DNA of 64,000 nucleotides from the NCBI GenBank assembly GCA_037952775.1, contig JBANAY010000001.1, forward strand, positions 806,001 to 870,000, in the 5' to 3' direction. Source of the DNA: Clonostachys chloroleuca (Eukaryota; Ascomycota; Sordariomycetes; Hypocreales; Bionectriaceae). Below, in pieces: positions 23,601-35,870 of this stretch. Numbering within the stretch: the stretch's first letter is position 1; each line of letters begins with the position of its first letter. The position numbers and the translations under genes are program-made. The notes beneath the pieces are model-generated. The model was not told the origin of the DNA. It saw only the letters and a program-made list of their open reading frames with translations, and searched no databases.

Positions 23601-23621
23601 TCGGGAAATTCAATTTTCCGA
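23601..23621. promoter_or_regulatory. 21-bp near-perfect inverted repeat, CGG-N13-CCG
   Basis: Arms TCGGGAAATT and AATTTTCCGA flank a central C; only one base pair of the ten fails to match. It lies about 175 bp from the regulator's ATG and 340 bp from the transporter's, in their shared promoter. Ends of CGG/CCG type are what Zn2Cys6 dimers bind, so it is a candidate operator. Confidence 0.4.
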
Positions 23622-23649
23622 TCAATCCAGACACATGATTGGCTGAATA

Positions 23650-23671
23650 TGCCGACTCCGACAAATCGGCA
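23650..23671. promoter_or_regulatory. inverted repeat TGCCGA-N10-TCGGCA
   Basis: Two perfect 6-bp arms separated by 10 bp, 28 bp from the preceding repeat in the same divergent promoter. The triplets are in everted order (CCG...CGG). It is a second candidate Zn2Cys6 site. Confidence 0.35.
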
Positions 23672-23960
23672 TCGCGGCTCTGTCTCCATTTTCTATCTCC
23701 GGCTCCGACCTTCTCAACATCCCCTGCAACTCAGGCAAACGTTTGCTCCCACCCCTTCGAGTTATCAGATCTGTCCCCGAGTTGGGACATAATTTCCCGG
23801 GCGTCATGTCGGTTCCTCTGATATTTAATAGCCATGGCCTGGGCTGGCCAGTCAGCTCATCATCCACTCACTACGCCCCTTCACCTTTCCTCTATCTCTC
23901 ACAAACCCCTTAGCTGGGATATCAGACAGACAGAAACGACAATTACATCACATCGCCACA

Positions 23961-25250
23961 ATGACCAAGTCCTCGTCTGACCTGGAAAAGCAGCCGGACC
24001 ACTCGACTGACCAGACCATCGACGTAGAACCCTCCGCCGAGGCGGCTGCAAACCTCTCCCCAGCCCCCGACGGCGGCCGCGTTGCTTGGCTCGTCGCAGT
24101 CGGCGCCTGCTGCACCTCCTTTGCCGGTCTTGGCTTTGCCAACTCCACTGGCATCTTCATCGAGTACTACCTCTCCCACCAGCTGCAGGACAAGACCCCA
24201 GACGATGTGGCCTGGATCGGCTCCCTCTCCAACTTCATCCAGTTCGCCTCCGGGTGCATCGGCGGCCCCCTCTTCGACCGCTACGGCGCCTGGGTCATCC
24301 GCCCCGCCGCCGTCCTCTACCTCCTGGCCATCATGATGACCAGCCTGTGCCACGAGTACTGGCAGTTCATGCTCGCCCAGGGCGTCCTCCTCGGCATCGG
24401 CATGGGCGGGCTCATGTTCCCCGCCCTCGCCGCCGTCTCCCAGTGGTTCGACAAGAAGCGCGCCGCCGCCCTCGGCCTCACCATCTCAGGCTCCTCCATC
24501 GGCGGCGTCGTGATCCCCATCGTCTTCTCCAAGCTCCTCAACGACTCCTCCCTGGGCTTCGGCTGGAGCGTCCGCGTCGTCGGCTTCGTCATGCTACCCT
24601 TCTTGCTCTTCTCCTGCGTCTTCATCAAGGCCCGTCTGCCCCCCAGGGTCTCCAGCTTCTTCGACGGCAGCGCCTTCAAGCAGACCGAGTTCTGCCTCCT
24701 CGCCGGTGCCATGTTCTTCATGATGCTCGGCGTCTTCACCCCGCTCTTTTACATCCCCACCCTCGCCGTCTCGCGGGGGATGAACGCCACGCTCGCCTCG
24801 TACCTCCTCGCCGTCATCAACGGCGCCTCCATCTTCGGCCGCATCATCCCGGGAGTCCTCGCCGACAAGCTCGGCCCCAGCAACGTCTTCTCCGTGGCCG
24901 GCATCGTCACCGGCGTTATTGTCTGCTGCCTGAATGAACCTTCGGGCACGGCTGAGTTCGTCGTTTACTGCGTCTTCATCGGGTTCTGCTCCGGCACCGT
25001 CATTTCTGGAGGGTCGGCGGCGCTGGCGAGGACGGTGAAGAACCCGCAGCTCATGGGCACGTACCTGGGCATGGGCATGGGTCTCTCGTCCATCGCCGTC
25101 CTGATCGGGCCCCCCATCAACGGCAGGCTCCTGGACCAGTACGGGTTCTTGTCGGTCGGGCTGTTCAGCGGTCTGGTGTGTCTTGCCGGGGGTGCTTTTG
25201 CGCTTCTTAGCAAGGTGTTCTCGCCCCATGGTCTCATTAGCAAGTTCTAG
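23961..25250 (+). CDS. MFS transporter, monocarboxylate-porter (MCT) type
   Basis: Single exon, 429 residues. A hydrophilic N terminus ends in APDGGRVAWLVAVGA, the PDGG-x-AW signature before TM1 of the fungal MCT-like (MCH) group. About 12 membrane segments follow; FDRYGAW is the loop-2/3 motif and GMGGLMFPALAAVSQWFDKKR the TM4-5 region. Fungal members are poorly characterised and are proposed to move carboxylates, riboflavin or metabolites across the plasma membrane. The start is divergent from the Zn2Cys6 gene with 533 bp between ATGs containing two inverted repeats, so co-regulation is likely. Very high third-position GC gives long antisense frames that are not genes. Confidence 0.88.
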   Translation: MTKSSSDLEKQPDHSTDQTIDVEPSAEAAANLSPAPDGGRVAWLVAVGACCTSFAGLGFANSTGIFIEYYLSHQLQDKTPDDVAWIGSLSNFIQFASGCIGGPLFDRYGAWVIRPAAVLYLLAIMMTSLCHEYWQFMLAQGVLLGIGMGGLMFPALAAVSQWFDKKRAAALGLTISGSSIGGVVIPIVFSKLLNDSSLGFGWSVRVVGFVMLPFLLFSCVFIKARLPPRVSSFFDGSAFKQTEFCLLAGAMFFMMLGVFTPLFYIPTLAVSRGMNATLASYLLAVINGASIFGRIIPGVLADKLGPSNVFSVAGIVTGVIVCCLNEPSGTAEFVVYCVFIGFCSGTVISGGSAALARTVKNPQLMGTYLGMGMGLSSIAVLIGPPINGRLLDQYGFLSVGLFSGLVCLAGGAFALLSKVFSPHGLISKF

Positions 25251-25866
25251 ACGGGTTTTGCGAATAATAGAGGAGAATGAACAAAGTCCCTCGTTTCCCA
25301 GGGGGATCATGGTCTGGGCAGATGGCTGCGTTAAGCGATGTAAGGATTGTAATTTAATCGATCCCAAGTGTATAGATCTTTCCACTCATAGTAACGTTAT
25401 AAATAGAATGCTATTTTCTTGTTTTACCTACCTAACTATCGCCATCAAGACGGGCTCAAGTGTCAAATTCTTTCTTCACGCACGTACATACATGTGGTCA
25501 ACATCACCAATACCATCTTTCCATCAAAACAAAGGGGGTATTGGGTATACCTAAGTCAAGACGGAGGGACGGGACAGGGGGGATGGGAAAAGCCAATTGC
25601 GGGCTGCCCTCGGCCGTTCGCTCCGTGCTGGTGGAGCCACTCCTCCGCGTCCAGGTCCGCCATCACATCACAACTTGGACATGACATAGGTACTCAGGGA
25701 GCCATATGAGATACATATAAAGATAGACAGAGATGCCGTAGTCGTGCCCTGGTTGTAGAGCTAGTGAGCCATTGAGTTTCCCCAATACGGTATTTTGTAA
25801 AACCCCGTCCTCACCCTTAACACACCAGCCCCCTTCCCAACCATACGGAGGTACCCTAGACACATC
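25251..25866. other. intergenic, no gene seen
   Basis: 3' region of the MCT-type transporter and promoter of the DHA2 transporter; no other feature recognised. Confidence 0.5.
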
Positions 25867-27898
25867 ATGAACTCCCTCATGACAACTGAAAAGCCCTCGG
25901 AATCTCCATTGAACCAACCGGTAGGAGATGTCGACGAGTCTCCCGGTCCAAGGGACAAGCAACCATCATCCCCTCCACGAACCATCCACGGCTGGCGCGT
26001 AAGTGGCCCAAACCAATCAAATTCCCTTCTCCAGCATGCATCCTTCATCCCAATACACATTTAGCTAACATGAGCTGCACCAGTGGGCGATAGCATACGC
26101 CGCCATGCTCTCAACAACCTTCCTCTTCGCCCTCGACAACACCATCGTCGCCGACATCCAGCCCGCCATCATCGACGACTTCGGCAGCGTCGAGCTCCTC
26201 CCCTGGGTCGGCACCGGCTTCGCCCTCGGCACCATGGCCATCCTCCCCTGGGGCAAAGCGTACGGCGTCCTCAACAACAAGTGGGCGTACGTCGCCAGCA
26301 TCCTCCTCTTCGAGGCGGGAAGCGCCGTCTGCGGCGCCGCCCCGACCATGGACGCCCTCATCATCGGCCGCGTCGTTGCCGGAGTCGGTGGCTCGGGCAT
26401 GTACTCCGGGACGCTGACGTACGTCTCCGTCCTGACCTCGGCGCGCGAGAAGCCTGCCTACCTGGCTGGTAGCACGGTCGTTTGGGGGATCGGGAGTGTT
26501 CTCGGCCCAGTGGTTGGCGGCGCTTTTGCCGAGAGCACTGCGAAGTGGAGATGGGTGTGTGGCTACTTTCCAATATCGCGATATAGGAATACAAGCTGAC
26601 CGGTTCTGAAAAAGGGCTTCTATATCAATCTCGTCATCGGCGCCATATTCGCCCCTGCGTACCTTCTTCTCTTCCCCGCCGTCGACCCCCAGCCAGCCAA
26701 ATCAGTATGGCAGCGGCTCGCGATGATTGACTGGGCCATGACGGTCGTCTTTCTCGCTGGTGCGGCATGTCTAACCCTCGCCATCTCCTTCGGAGGGGTC
26801 GTGTACCCGTTCAGCTCAGGTACGATGATTGCCCTGTGGAGCGTCACCGGAGTGCTCCTCGTCGTAGCTGTGGCGGTGGCCAAGCTTCATCCAGGTGTGA
26901 GCAAGGAGAACCGGCTTTACCCAGTCCACTTCCTACGCCGGCCCATCTTGGTGCTCATGCAGGTTCAGGTGTTCTTGTCCTCGGGCATTGTGCTTGTAAG
27001 TAGCCGTGGAAGATTATGCGCCATCATCAATGGCTAACCAAGTTGAAGGCAATGACTTATTACGTTCCGCTCTATTTCCAATTCGTAAGGGTTAGTGGTC
27101 AAATTTCAGGGCATGGAGCATTAATATGCAAAAAAACTAATAACAGTCTCAGGGTGATGGGCCTCTAGATGCCGGTGTGAGGTTACTGCCCCTCGTCATT
27201 TTCTTGGTCGTCTTTTCCATGATCAACGGTGTCTTCATGCCCCGACTCCCGTATTACGGGCCGTGGTATATCGTCGGGAGTGCGCTGGTTCTCGTCGGTT
27301 CAGCTCTCATGTGTAAGCTTTTTGGATGATATCTCCGCCAAGGCTGGTCGCTGACTGGATCTCAGGCACGGTGGAAGAAAACACTCCCAACGCCCCCATC
27401 TACGGTTTTATGATTCTCGTAGGTGCAGGAGCGGGCTGTTACATTGTTGCCGGGTTCGCCATTATGCAATCCCTCGTCCCTGCAGGCGACACGGCCAACG
27501 CTGTCGGGGCAATGACAATTTGTGAGTCCTCCGTCTTTGTCCGAATGTGGTATGCAAACGCTGACCGATGAATTGACGACTTCTCAGCACAGGACCTTGG
27601 CATGGTCCTCTTTCTTGCCATTGCTGGGTCATTGTTCCAGAATATCGCCCTCGAGAAGATCATGAGGGCGCTGCCCAACACCGCGGCGAGCGAGATCGTG
27701 CATCTGATGGCGGGAACCAAAAGCCCGGCATATTTGCGACTTTCCCGAGAGGAGCAGTCGCTGGTTGTACCTGAGATCACCGCGTCGATGAAGAACATAT
27801 GGGTTTTCTTCACAGTAGCAGCTGCGATTAGCTTTCTGCTCTCGTTGCCCCTTACTGTACGTGGTTTCCTGTCGTACCGGGGTGGTCCTGATTGGTAA
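25867..27898 (+). CDS. MFS transporter, DHA2 (14-TM drug-efflux type)
   Basis: Seven exons (25867-25998, 26084-26554, 26615-26995, 27049-27084, 27147-27312, 27366-27521, 27588-27898) sum to 550 residues with consistent phases. The 36-nt fourth exon (AMTYYVPLYFQF) is easily missed. TM1 has the family signature LFALDNTIVADIQPAI, and motif C of antiporters is present in TM5 (GSVLGPVVGGAF). QGDGPLDAGVRLLPL is the typical DHA2 loop. DHA2 proteins are proton-coupled exporters of toxins, azoles and secondary metabolites in the plasma membrane. It lies tandem to the MCT-type transporter and convergent with the regulator at 28241. Confidence 0.9.
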
Positions 27899-28240
27899 AC
27901 GCTGACATGTGCCGTAATAGAAGCAGCGGGTAGGCAAACGCGCACTGGGATAAACGGGGACCATACTTACCTAGTCAATCATATTTGGTTATGCAAACTG
28001 ACGTCGTGGTATTATATGCTGCTGTACCTCGTCAGGGTGGGAATGGTTCGAGTATATTAGGTCCATGCGGAATATTTGGTGTCAGACGAGATGCGATTGA
28101 CTCGCATGTGGCAAGGCGATTGTACTGCAGGAGGCGGACAATTAGTTGGCGTGAAGATGGCTACGAGGGGTTGGCAACGGTTTCACTCGGATCGATTAAT
28201 ACAATGATAAATATGTCGCCAAGAGAATCTATGGAAAACA

Positions 28241-30222
28241 TCACAAACTGTTCATGTCGAACGCGCTCTTTTCATCCCATCTTTGAAGCGTCGGGGTTAC
28301 AAATCCTGTCAAGGAATGCCAGTACCCATCTGATTTCTCAACGTGATCCAGTGCAGCCTGGAGCAGCCGCAACGAGTGGGACACGGCCACGCCGTCGGAG
28401 ATGCTCTTCGCTTCGACAGAAGCGAGCTCCTGGCTGAGAAACCTCATTGCCATCACAAGCGGCCAGGCGATAAATGTTGCCTGGAGGGCTAGAAGATCTG
28501 ACTCGGATCCGCGAGACGGCCAGTTGAGTCTTACAGCATTGGCGATTCGGAAGGCTGCGGCAGTAGAGCACTTCTTACTCTCACTCGCCATCGATTGTGG
28601 CAATTGCTGTAGAAGTATCTCTTTCATGGCGGCCTCGTGGAGGTAAATCTCAGCGGCACATAGATTCATATGCAGAGAGAACGAGATGGGGTCGGTCTTC
28701 ACAGCGTTGGTATCCAGGTGTGCTTTCAAGAGGGAAGCTCGCTGAGTAAATTCCTTGATGAGCCTATAGTGATTGTCCCAGAAGCTTATACCTTCACCAG
28801 GGGCCTGTCGTAAAGTGGCATGCTGAAAACACTGTAGAGTCAATTCCACCATGAGTATGCAGCCGGTGTAGGGCGATATCGGAGGCAGGGCGTGAGGCAA
28901 TATGGCGCTGACTTCGCAAAGGTATGGCATGTCTATCGCTACGAAACTGGAATCCAGGTGCCCTGGCGATGGCAGTCGAGTTTGAAATGATTTGGCTTCG
29001 CCAAGTTCACAACAAATCCCTGTTCGCGTGCTGGCATAACTCTCTAGAATATATAGGCTCCAGAAAGACCGCCGCCGTTCTTCAAGCTCCATAGCATCTG
29101 CTGGAGGCGGCAGACGAACCTCCAAGTCGACCGCCGGGGCCAGTTCTGACTCATAGCTGTCTATTTTGTCAAGTTTGAGCATCTTGGAGAGACGGATGGC
29201 GCGTCCCAAAGTCATCCAGGCGCGGGTCAATGGTTGACTTGTGATTTCGTACCGAATCACGAAGATGAGCGCTTGGAAGAGACTCAAGTTAGCCAGGCTA
29301 CTTTCATTGTCGTCCATCTCGGATATTTCGATATATCTGCGGGCAGCCTTGTAGCAGCGCTGCTGTAAGTGCTGGTGAGTTTGCGACACTGTGGTGGCGT
29401 ACAGGGCGATGGCGTGGCTAAGGGCAAGTATCGGGGGCCAGTCTGGCTGGAACATCAACTCTTTCTCGAACCTTTGTCGGGATTGGAATGGCCAAGCGTG
29501 AAAAAGGATGCTGAAGTATTTCTGATGCAATATTGAGAGGTCTTGGGCCGACACCTGCACCGTCTCAGCCCGTGTCTCTGTCCCTTCATGGCCCCCAAAA
29601 TGAAGTGGCGTTTGGGGAGAGGCAGACGCAGGCATCGCCGTCTCCAGACCGTTGCCAGGCCCTTCCCAAGGCCAGTCGACATTCATGGTGGAAAAGAAGT
29701 CGATGCCATCGGGGAAAGAGCTCGTAAATGACAGAACATTGATAGGTTCAGGGGTCAAGTTGGCCATCAAGTTAGGGTCAACGGGGACATAGTCATCCTC
29801 CTGGATCCGAGGACTGCTTCTAACATCCAAATGCTCGGCGTTTGGTGCTTCTGGGTGGTAGAGAGGGGGCTCGGAGTATACGAAGCAGCAAGCTTGGGGA
29901 GGTGAGGCGCGGAAATCTGTGCCTCGGCCTGGGTCAAACGGTCCTGCAGCTGAGACAGTTGGCCAGAAAGTTCCTCACGCGAAGGATATCGTGGTCCGGC
30001 ATAGCCACAGGCCTGCCCGACCCTAACGCAACGACCGCATCTGGGCAGAGCTCGATCACACTTCGTTTTGCGGGAGCGGCATGTATCGCACGCCGGCCGG
30101 GCATTTGCCTTTGTGATGTCCATTGGCAGCCGCTGACAGGTACATCGGGTTCTCGTTCTGGCTGCACAGCTCAATAAAGACTGTTGATGAGCCAGCACAA
30201 AAGTGGCTGCAGGCTCAAACAT
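28241..30222 (-). CDS. Zn2Cys6 transcription factor
   Basis: Two exons (29882-30222, 28241-29819) give 639 residues. The zinc cluster is CX2CX6CX6CX2CX6C (Cys45-Cys72; ACDTCRSRKTKCDRALPRC), followed by a short coiled coil (REELSGQLSQLQDRL). The middle domain matches Fungal_trans (LYATTVSQTHQHLQQRCYKAARRYIE, LTRAWMTLGRAIRLSKML, ELEERRRSFWSLYILESYAST). The frame changes between the two open stretches. I explain this by a 62-nt intron (29820-29881; GTATAC...GTTAG), which restores the frame exactly but has a weak branch site; a one-base frameshift is the alternative. Translation may start at 30222 or at the Met at 30123, nearer the zinc cluster. Targets are unknown; the convergent DHA2 gene is the nearest candidate. 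Confidence 0.85.
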
Positions 30223-30834
30223 TGCAGTGTCTGAAATCTAAAACCAAATCAGCTGCACGTGACTGGCGGATGACATCATGCCTCCTGCGCAAGAGGCATC
30301 AAGAACATACACATTGTTCAATTCTGGAAACAAACAATGATCCTTCCAGAAAAAGGTCACGGCTACATCAATGGGTTTCTGGACTGCGCAGAAATGGTCG
30401 CATATTCATACTGGCGGCAACCAAACGCCGTGCCGTGCCGAGGGCCTTGTCCGCTCCTCCACTCTCTCCTTCAATTATCCCGGGAGGAAATCAGAACACC
30501 TCTCCTTTGGGTAGAAAGGTGATTGATTGTTAATTATACCACTAACCCCAAATGAGATCGGATTTCTATCCCATGATGTGTAGATTCTAGAGCCTTTAGG
30601 TAGCGATTATCGTAGATGGCACTGATGGTTGACATCAAATCCGACGATACAAAATCGCTCCTCAGTCCGCCCTCTCCTTTCTGTAATTCTTGAGGACTTA
30701 CAAAAAGGACTTGTTCACGATCACATTACGTGAAAGGGGACCTTTAATTAAGACCTTTTTACGAAGTTTGAGAAACACGCCGAGTGAAGCAGCAGAACAA
30801 GACAACATGAAAGCATTTTAACACCAACCTGAAC
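30223..30834. other. intergenic, no gene seen
   Basis: Divergent promoter between the third Zn2Cys6 regulator and the orphan gene at 30835. No clear CGG/CCG inverted repeat was noticed here. Confidence 0.45.
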
Positions 30835-32165
30835 ATGGGTACATGTATTGGAACCGATCGCTTTGTTAACCAAGTTCAAGGCCTATATAATCCTTCAAAG
30901 CCGAATCTGGATTCCAATTTTTCATCTTCGGAAACGAAAGTAATTACTGATCCATCACCATCGACTTCAATGTCTCAAAACATGAAGAGTGAAGACGGCC
31001 GCAGCGCCTCCTCTGGCTCTACCACCGACCAGTCGACAGCAGGTGGAAGCGATGTCTACTCACCTTCTCCATCATTCGTACCTGGCCAAATGTTCGGAGC
31101 CATATCGTTGGCTAGCATCATCGGAGATGAGAGTGCTCCTCGAACAATGACCGAAGAGGACCATTTTAGATCATTCGGCTCTGAAGCTGAGGCTGGAAGC
31201 TGGACCCATGGAGCCTTTCTACCTAGCTCAGATCATTACATACACATGAAGATATGGGACGATCTTGCGGCCCAGATCCAAATCTTCGTAAAGCTTGTTT
31301 TCCCGCCTAAATGCATTTGGAGCCTTGTGGAAGATGACATCAAAGCTCAACTGCTAGCCATTTCTCCCCGGGCCGCAGATTTTTGTGAGGACCCGGAATA
31401 CAAAGGCTGCTGGTTACTCTTCGGAGCCTGGATCTGGCGCATACTCTACGAGAATCTGTTCTCCCTGAATTGTAGGGACAAATGGTCTGGTTCGGATTGG
31501 ACTACTTTCGGGTGCCTTCGAGAATCTCTGGGCGGTATGTTCTCTTTTCCCTTCCACAATCACAGCCAGCCGGCACCAAAACTTGAGCATGGCTAATTCA
31601 ATTTTTGTTAGAACACATGGAAACCGAGAGCAATGCGAAGACACACGCCTATCACGTCGGCCGGCACAACCTGGCTCGGGTTATCTACCAGCGCCAAGGC
31701 CAACACACATGCTCCGAACGCCTGAAGAGAATCATCATGTTAGCAATCAAACCCATCGTAGTTTATCGCTACCGTGAGGATAATCCTGTGTCATCGCCGG
31801 ATCTCGTGCCAGAATACAATCCGCCGCCGAGTAAGGAACCTTTTGAAGATGCCCTCTCTGTGATGGCAAGGCTAGCTATTGAAGCCGACTTCAACATGGT
31901 AGCCTCGCCACACGATACCCGGGTCGAGATGCATGATCCAGAGACTGGAAAGAATCATGGGTTTATCTTCGAACCCGGACCATCAATGGAGGCCCACGTA
32001 CCTTCCGACAATGAATACGAATACAAAGGTATGCCTGTTGATTTCATTGTTCGGCCGATGCTGCGCACGTATGGGCAGGCCAAGCAAACAACGCCAATGG
32101 AGGTATTGGTCAATTTTTGGGGGTATCATGGCCAGGACAGTCAACCAGTCTACCGAGGAGTCTGA
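30835..32165 (+). CDS. conserved-looking protein of unknown function
   Basis: Two exons (30835-31534, 31612-32165) around a 77-nt intron give 417 residues. I do not recognise a domain. The first 80 residues are Ser/Thr-rich and probably disordered. The core is rich in Trp and aromatic residues (KIWDDLAAQIQIFVKL, GCWLLFGAWIWRILYENLF) and looks like a folded helical domain. The C-terminal half includes YHVGRHNLARVIYQRQGQ and FIVRPMLRTYGQAK. There is no signal peptide and no convincing membrane span. A Met at 30970 (MSQNMKSEDG) is an alternative start. It is divergent from the regulator at 30222, so it may be part of that accessory block, perhaps as a regulator cofactor; that is a guess from position only. 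Confidence 0.7.
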
Positions 32166-35100
32166 GCCCGATCAGGAACCTGGAGGTGCGGTATTGCGGG
32201 AGGAGGAGACGGCGACACTTTAGCCAACGACAAACTCGGTTAAGCCAGTACTTCTGCCGTGCTTGTCCTCGCCTTCCCGTATCTTCTTCAGGCGCGCTGC
32301 ACGGGAGGGTATAAATTCACAATTGCCATGCAGAGAGGATATAGTTAGCTCGAGCGCTGTTATCATCTAACCGATGGGCAGACAGAGGTGGAGGGGTTAT
32401 AGATCCGTAGTTGAATACCTCAATTTGTCCACTCATTACCTTGCTTTGTTCAAATTCAAACAACACCTCAGTTTCATCTCAATAGTCTACCCGGTTCCCT
32501 TAGTTGATGGAGTATTATAATTAGCACGATATGATGGAACGTTGCTCCCTAGCCTCCTTCCCTATAGTCACTCCAACCTCAATAAGACTACGCTCAATAG
32601 CAAGAGTGGGAAGTAATCATGTTATCAATCCACCTCCACGTGGATATCGAAGCTTGGTCCATGCTATGATCTTCATTTCATAAATATGAGGGGCTAGCCA
32701 GACGCCCTTCTGCAAGGGGCAACACGTGGCTGACAACGAGACAAAGGGCTGTACAATACTTCAGCCCGGAAGTGATCTGAAGCATCATGTCAGCCGTCTT
32801 CCTAGGCTTGTCCATTTACGCTACTTTAAGAATATCTCAAGTCTAGGAGGATCACTCTTGCAGGCGCCAAACTGAGCGTTGCGCACGGCGAACTCCAACA
32901 TCAACAGCCCCCAAGGTGGACAATCCTCTAGCCAAGTACAAGGCCCTTTGAAGATCCTGCAATTCATTTTGCCCTGCGCGCCGGTTCACAAGGCTCGAGG
33001 TTGCCACAGATCCATCTTGGCTTTGCCATCGGCATACTCTCCACTGCGGGCGGCAGCACTGGAATGGATCTGACGCGGACGGTCTCAGAATGGGGCGAAG
33101 GTCAGCATGAGCCCGGCCGGTGCTGGCAGCAGGAATGCAAGTGATTCATGCTTCCCAGTCCCGAAAAACCACCCCCGGGAGCAATGCCACTTCCCAAGCT
33201 GATGGCATCAATGCCTCTTTTCGCCAAGAAACGCCCTACATTCACAAAACTCCAAAGGCCAACAGGCTCGTCGGGGCCTGGACCGGATTGACAATTAAAC
33301 TATGGAGCGTGCCAGCAGGGGTGGCGCGAAGCACTGGACGTATCAGGATGGCCCAAGCACGAGACGAGAGGAAAGGGAAATCAGTCGGGCAGAATCAGGA
33401 CCGTCAAATCTGGGGAAGAGATTGTTTTGGCTCCCATGGGCTTGCCATGTGGCAACGCTCGGACGGCTTGGAAACACACCTGAGACAAACACGCATCAAA
33501 GTTCTATTTAGAGCCTGGATTAGGGCGCGGCTGGTCGGAGTGTCACATGTCGGGGCGCCACACACTCCCCCTGCTCTGTTTCTTTAAGTTGGTATTGGGC
33601 AAACATCAAGATTGAATGAATCGTAAAATAAATCAAGGGGAGAAAGGGAGAGTTGGCGGCGGCATGTGAGGGGAAAGCTGGGGGGCGATTGACCCATGTG
33701 AGATACGAAAATAGAATCCTGGGTGGGAGACATGAATACGAATCCAATTGAGAGACAAGCTGCTGCCACAAAGCCACGGAAAGCTTCGTGATGAAGGAGC
33801 TGGAAATATGGGATGACGGATAGGGGTCTTCATTCCATTTGTCACGAGTCCGCCACAGACCTGCCATCAATACCTGCGCAGGAAGGCATGTATTCTGGAG
33901 AGAGAGAGGAAACGATACGTGACCCCAGGTCCGCGACTCCAGCTTGACTGGGGCAGGGAGGAGTGCTCTAGTGTGCGGAAGATGGCGGGTATGTAGCCGG
34001 AGGGAGGAGGATGGCAGATAGTTCAATGGTTCAAGTGAGCGGCCACCATGTCGCCGGCGGGGAGAGTCGGAGGGCCACTCTGAGTGCGGCACAGCGGACG
34101 CAAGGAGCCAGTTTGAGATGGGTTGAGCGCTGGTGCTGGAGTTGGAGGGGGGTGAGTGAGGAAAAGGGCCGCTCCTCCAGTCAATATGCCATCATCCAGC
34201 AGAGACACCCCTGGCTAGTAATGCCCCGGACCCTAACACGCGAGCTAGGCAGCAGAAAACGGGCCTATGAGGTAGAGCGGCCGGCCGAGGACAAGGGGAT
34301 GAAGTCATCGTCGTCAGGGCCGGCATTTCGATCAACCAACCATCAAGCAGCCAGTGTTCCTTGGCTTTCGCTCGTCGTCACAGCCAAATTGGCGAATGGC
34401 CTCTGGTAATCCAGAAGGAGGAAACAGGGCGAATGTCCCAGCCCTCTTCGGTCACAATCGCGAGGTGCAGGCTACATTGCATGGGTTTGCAGTGTACCGA
34501 CTAGGTGTCCTCACTTTCTATTCCTTGTGCTTCCCAGCCCATCATGCATGTGCGCACAGGAGGAATTATTCCCTCTTTCCCTTGTCTTGGGTTTGTTTCT
34601 CAAAGGGCCAGGCCCAAGCCACGGCGATCAGCCTGGTGAGATATTAGTGGGTAACATCCATGCAGCACACTCAAAGCAGCTGCAACTCGAGTCTCGATTG
34701 AGGTCGCTGAACCAACTAGTTTCTCGATAATGCGGAAGGGGACATGAAATGTCTGGGCCAGAGCAGCTGCATGCATAGAGACCTGGTTGGTGTCACAGTA
34801 CCTTCAACACAACAGCATGGCATGCCTCTCGGTCCCGTCCATCGAGCCGGTCTTCAAGTTAGCCGGGGCGGGGGGCTCGGGAGTATCAATTCTCGAGTAA
34901 AAGGACCGGATTCTTGATTATTTTTCGGGGTATAGGCGGGCATATGCCCAGAGACACACACCACCCGACTCACGCACATGATGCTAAAGCAGCTTACCTA
35001 GGGTAGGCCAGGCGGACAGGCTGACAGACCGGGACCAGTCGTTTATGTACGTCCGGTCCAGTCAAGCAGGTTGGAATGCAAATGCTCCTGTAGGTCGTCG

Positions 35101-35870
35101 TGGCCACCAGCCAGCGGCAACTCCCGCCTGACACATTGTTGAATTGCCTCCCACCGGGCCAAGTATCATCCCTCGCATGTTTGGCTCGGGGGCGACCCTG
35201 GTCGGTCGCACAACGACACCCTTCCATGGTAAGATGTGTAATATAGCGGACCGAAAGCGAAAAGGTACCTCCAGACGATCAACCGAATGAATGAATGACA
35301 TCCATGGACGCCGAATCCACACACGCCTGGCTTGGCAAGGAGTCGACAGCCCAGTTGAACCGCCAGCCCGGCACCCACTCAGAACCAAACAAACAGAAAT
35401 CCGAACCTTCTTTTATTAATAAGAGGGGCTTATCCCGGCACCTGGATCCGTGTATCCCGTCATTTCTCCTACCCGTTCTTGCATGCTTGGTATTTATGTG
35501 TAACGACTGAGCGATCTGAAGCACGCTGTCTTTTGGCTCGTTCACTGGATTAACTGCTACGACCGCCTACAATAAGGGACTTGGCCCAACCCTACACTTT
35601 ACTAACCTCCAGCGCCTTGGCCAACTACACGTAGCCTGGCGACAGCTATTAAGCCTGCAACGCTCGTCCATCTATCGCGAGACTTGATCTGCCTGCTTCC
35701 TGTTGCTTGAGATCTTGGGTCTTGGACCAACAACTCCCTCATCGCATAGGACCCTTCGAGGGGCGTTACCACGATTTTGAATTTGTTTATTTCCCTACGA
35801 TTTTTGGCTTTGTCCCTATCAGTTGGCTTTTCTAAACTACGAATCCTCACCGTCCGACGGCACCAGAAAC
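32166..35870. other. 3.7-kb stretch without a supported gene
   Basis: Longest gene-free stretch of the left half. Open frames of up to 190 codons occur (33120-33587 plus, 33520-34092 minus), but they overlap antisense, lack domains and look like chance frames. 35.4-35.87 kb probably holds promoter and 5' leader of the NWD gene. No repeat, transposon end or RNA gene is recognised. Confidence 0.5.

Noticed and set aside
24086..25385. Long frames (283 codons plus, 263 codons minus) over the MCT-type transporter
   Set aside because: They come from the high third-position GC of the transporter; Arg/His/Pro-rich or Asp/Glu-rich products with no family likeness.
33520..34092. Minus-strand frame of 190 codons in the gene-free stretch
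   Set aside because: Low-complexity Ser/Pro/Leu-rich product, overlapping another chance frame, no introns or domain.
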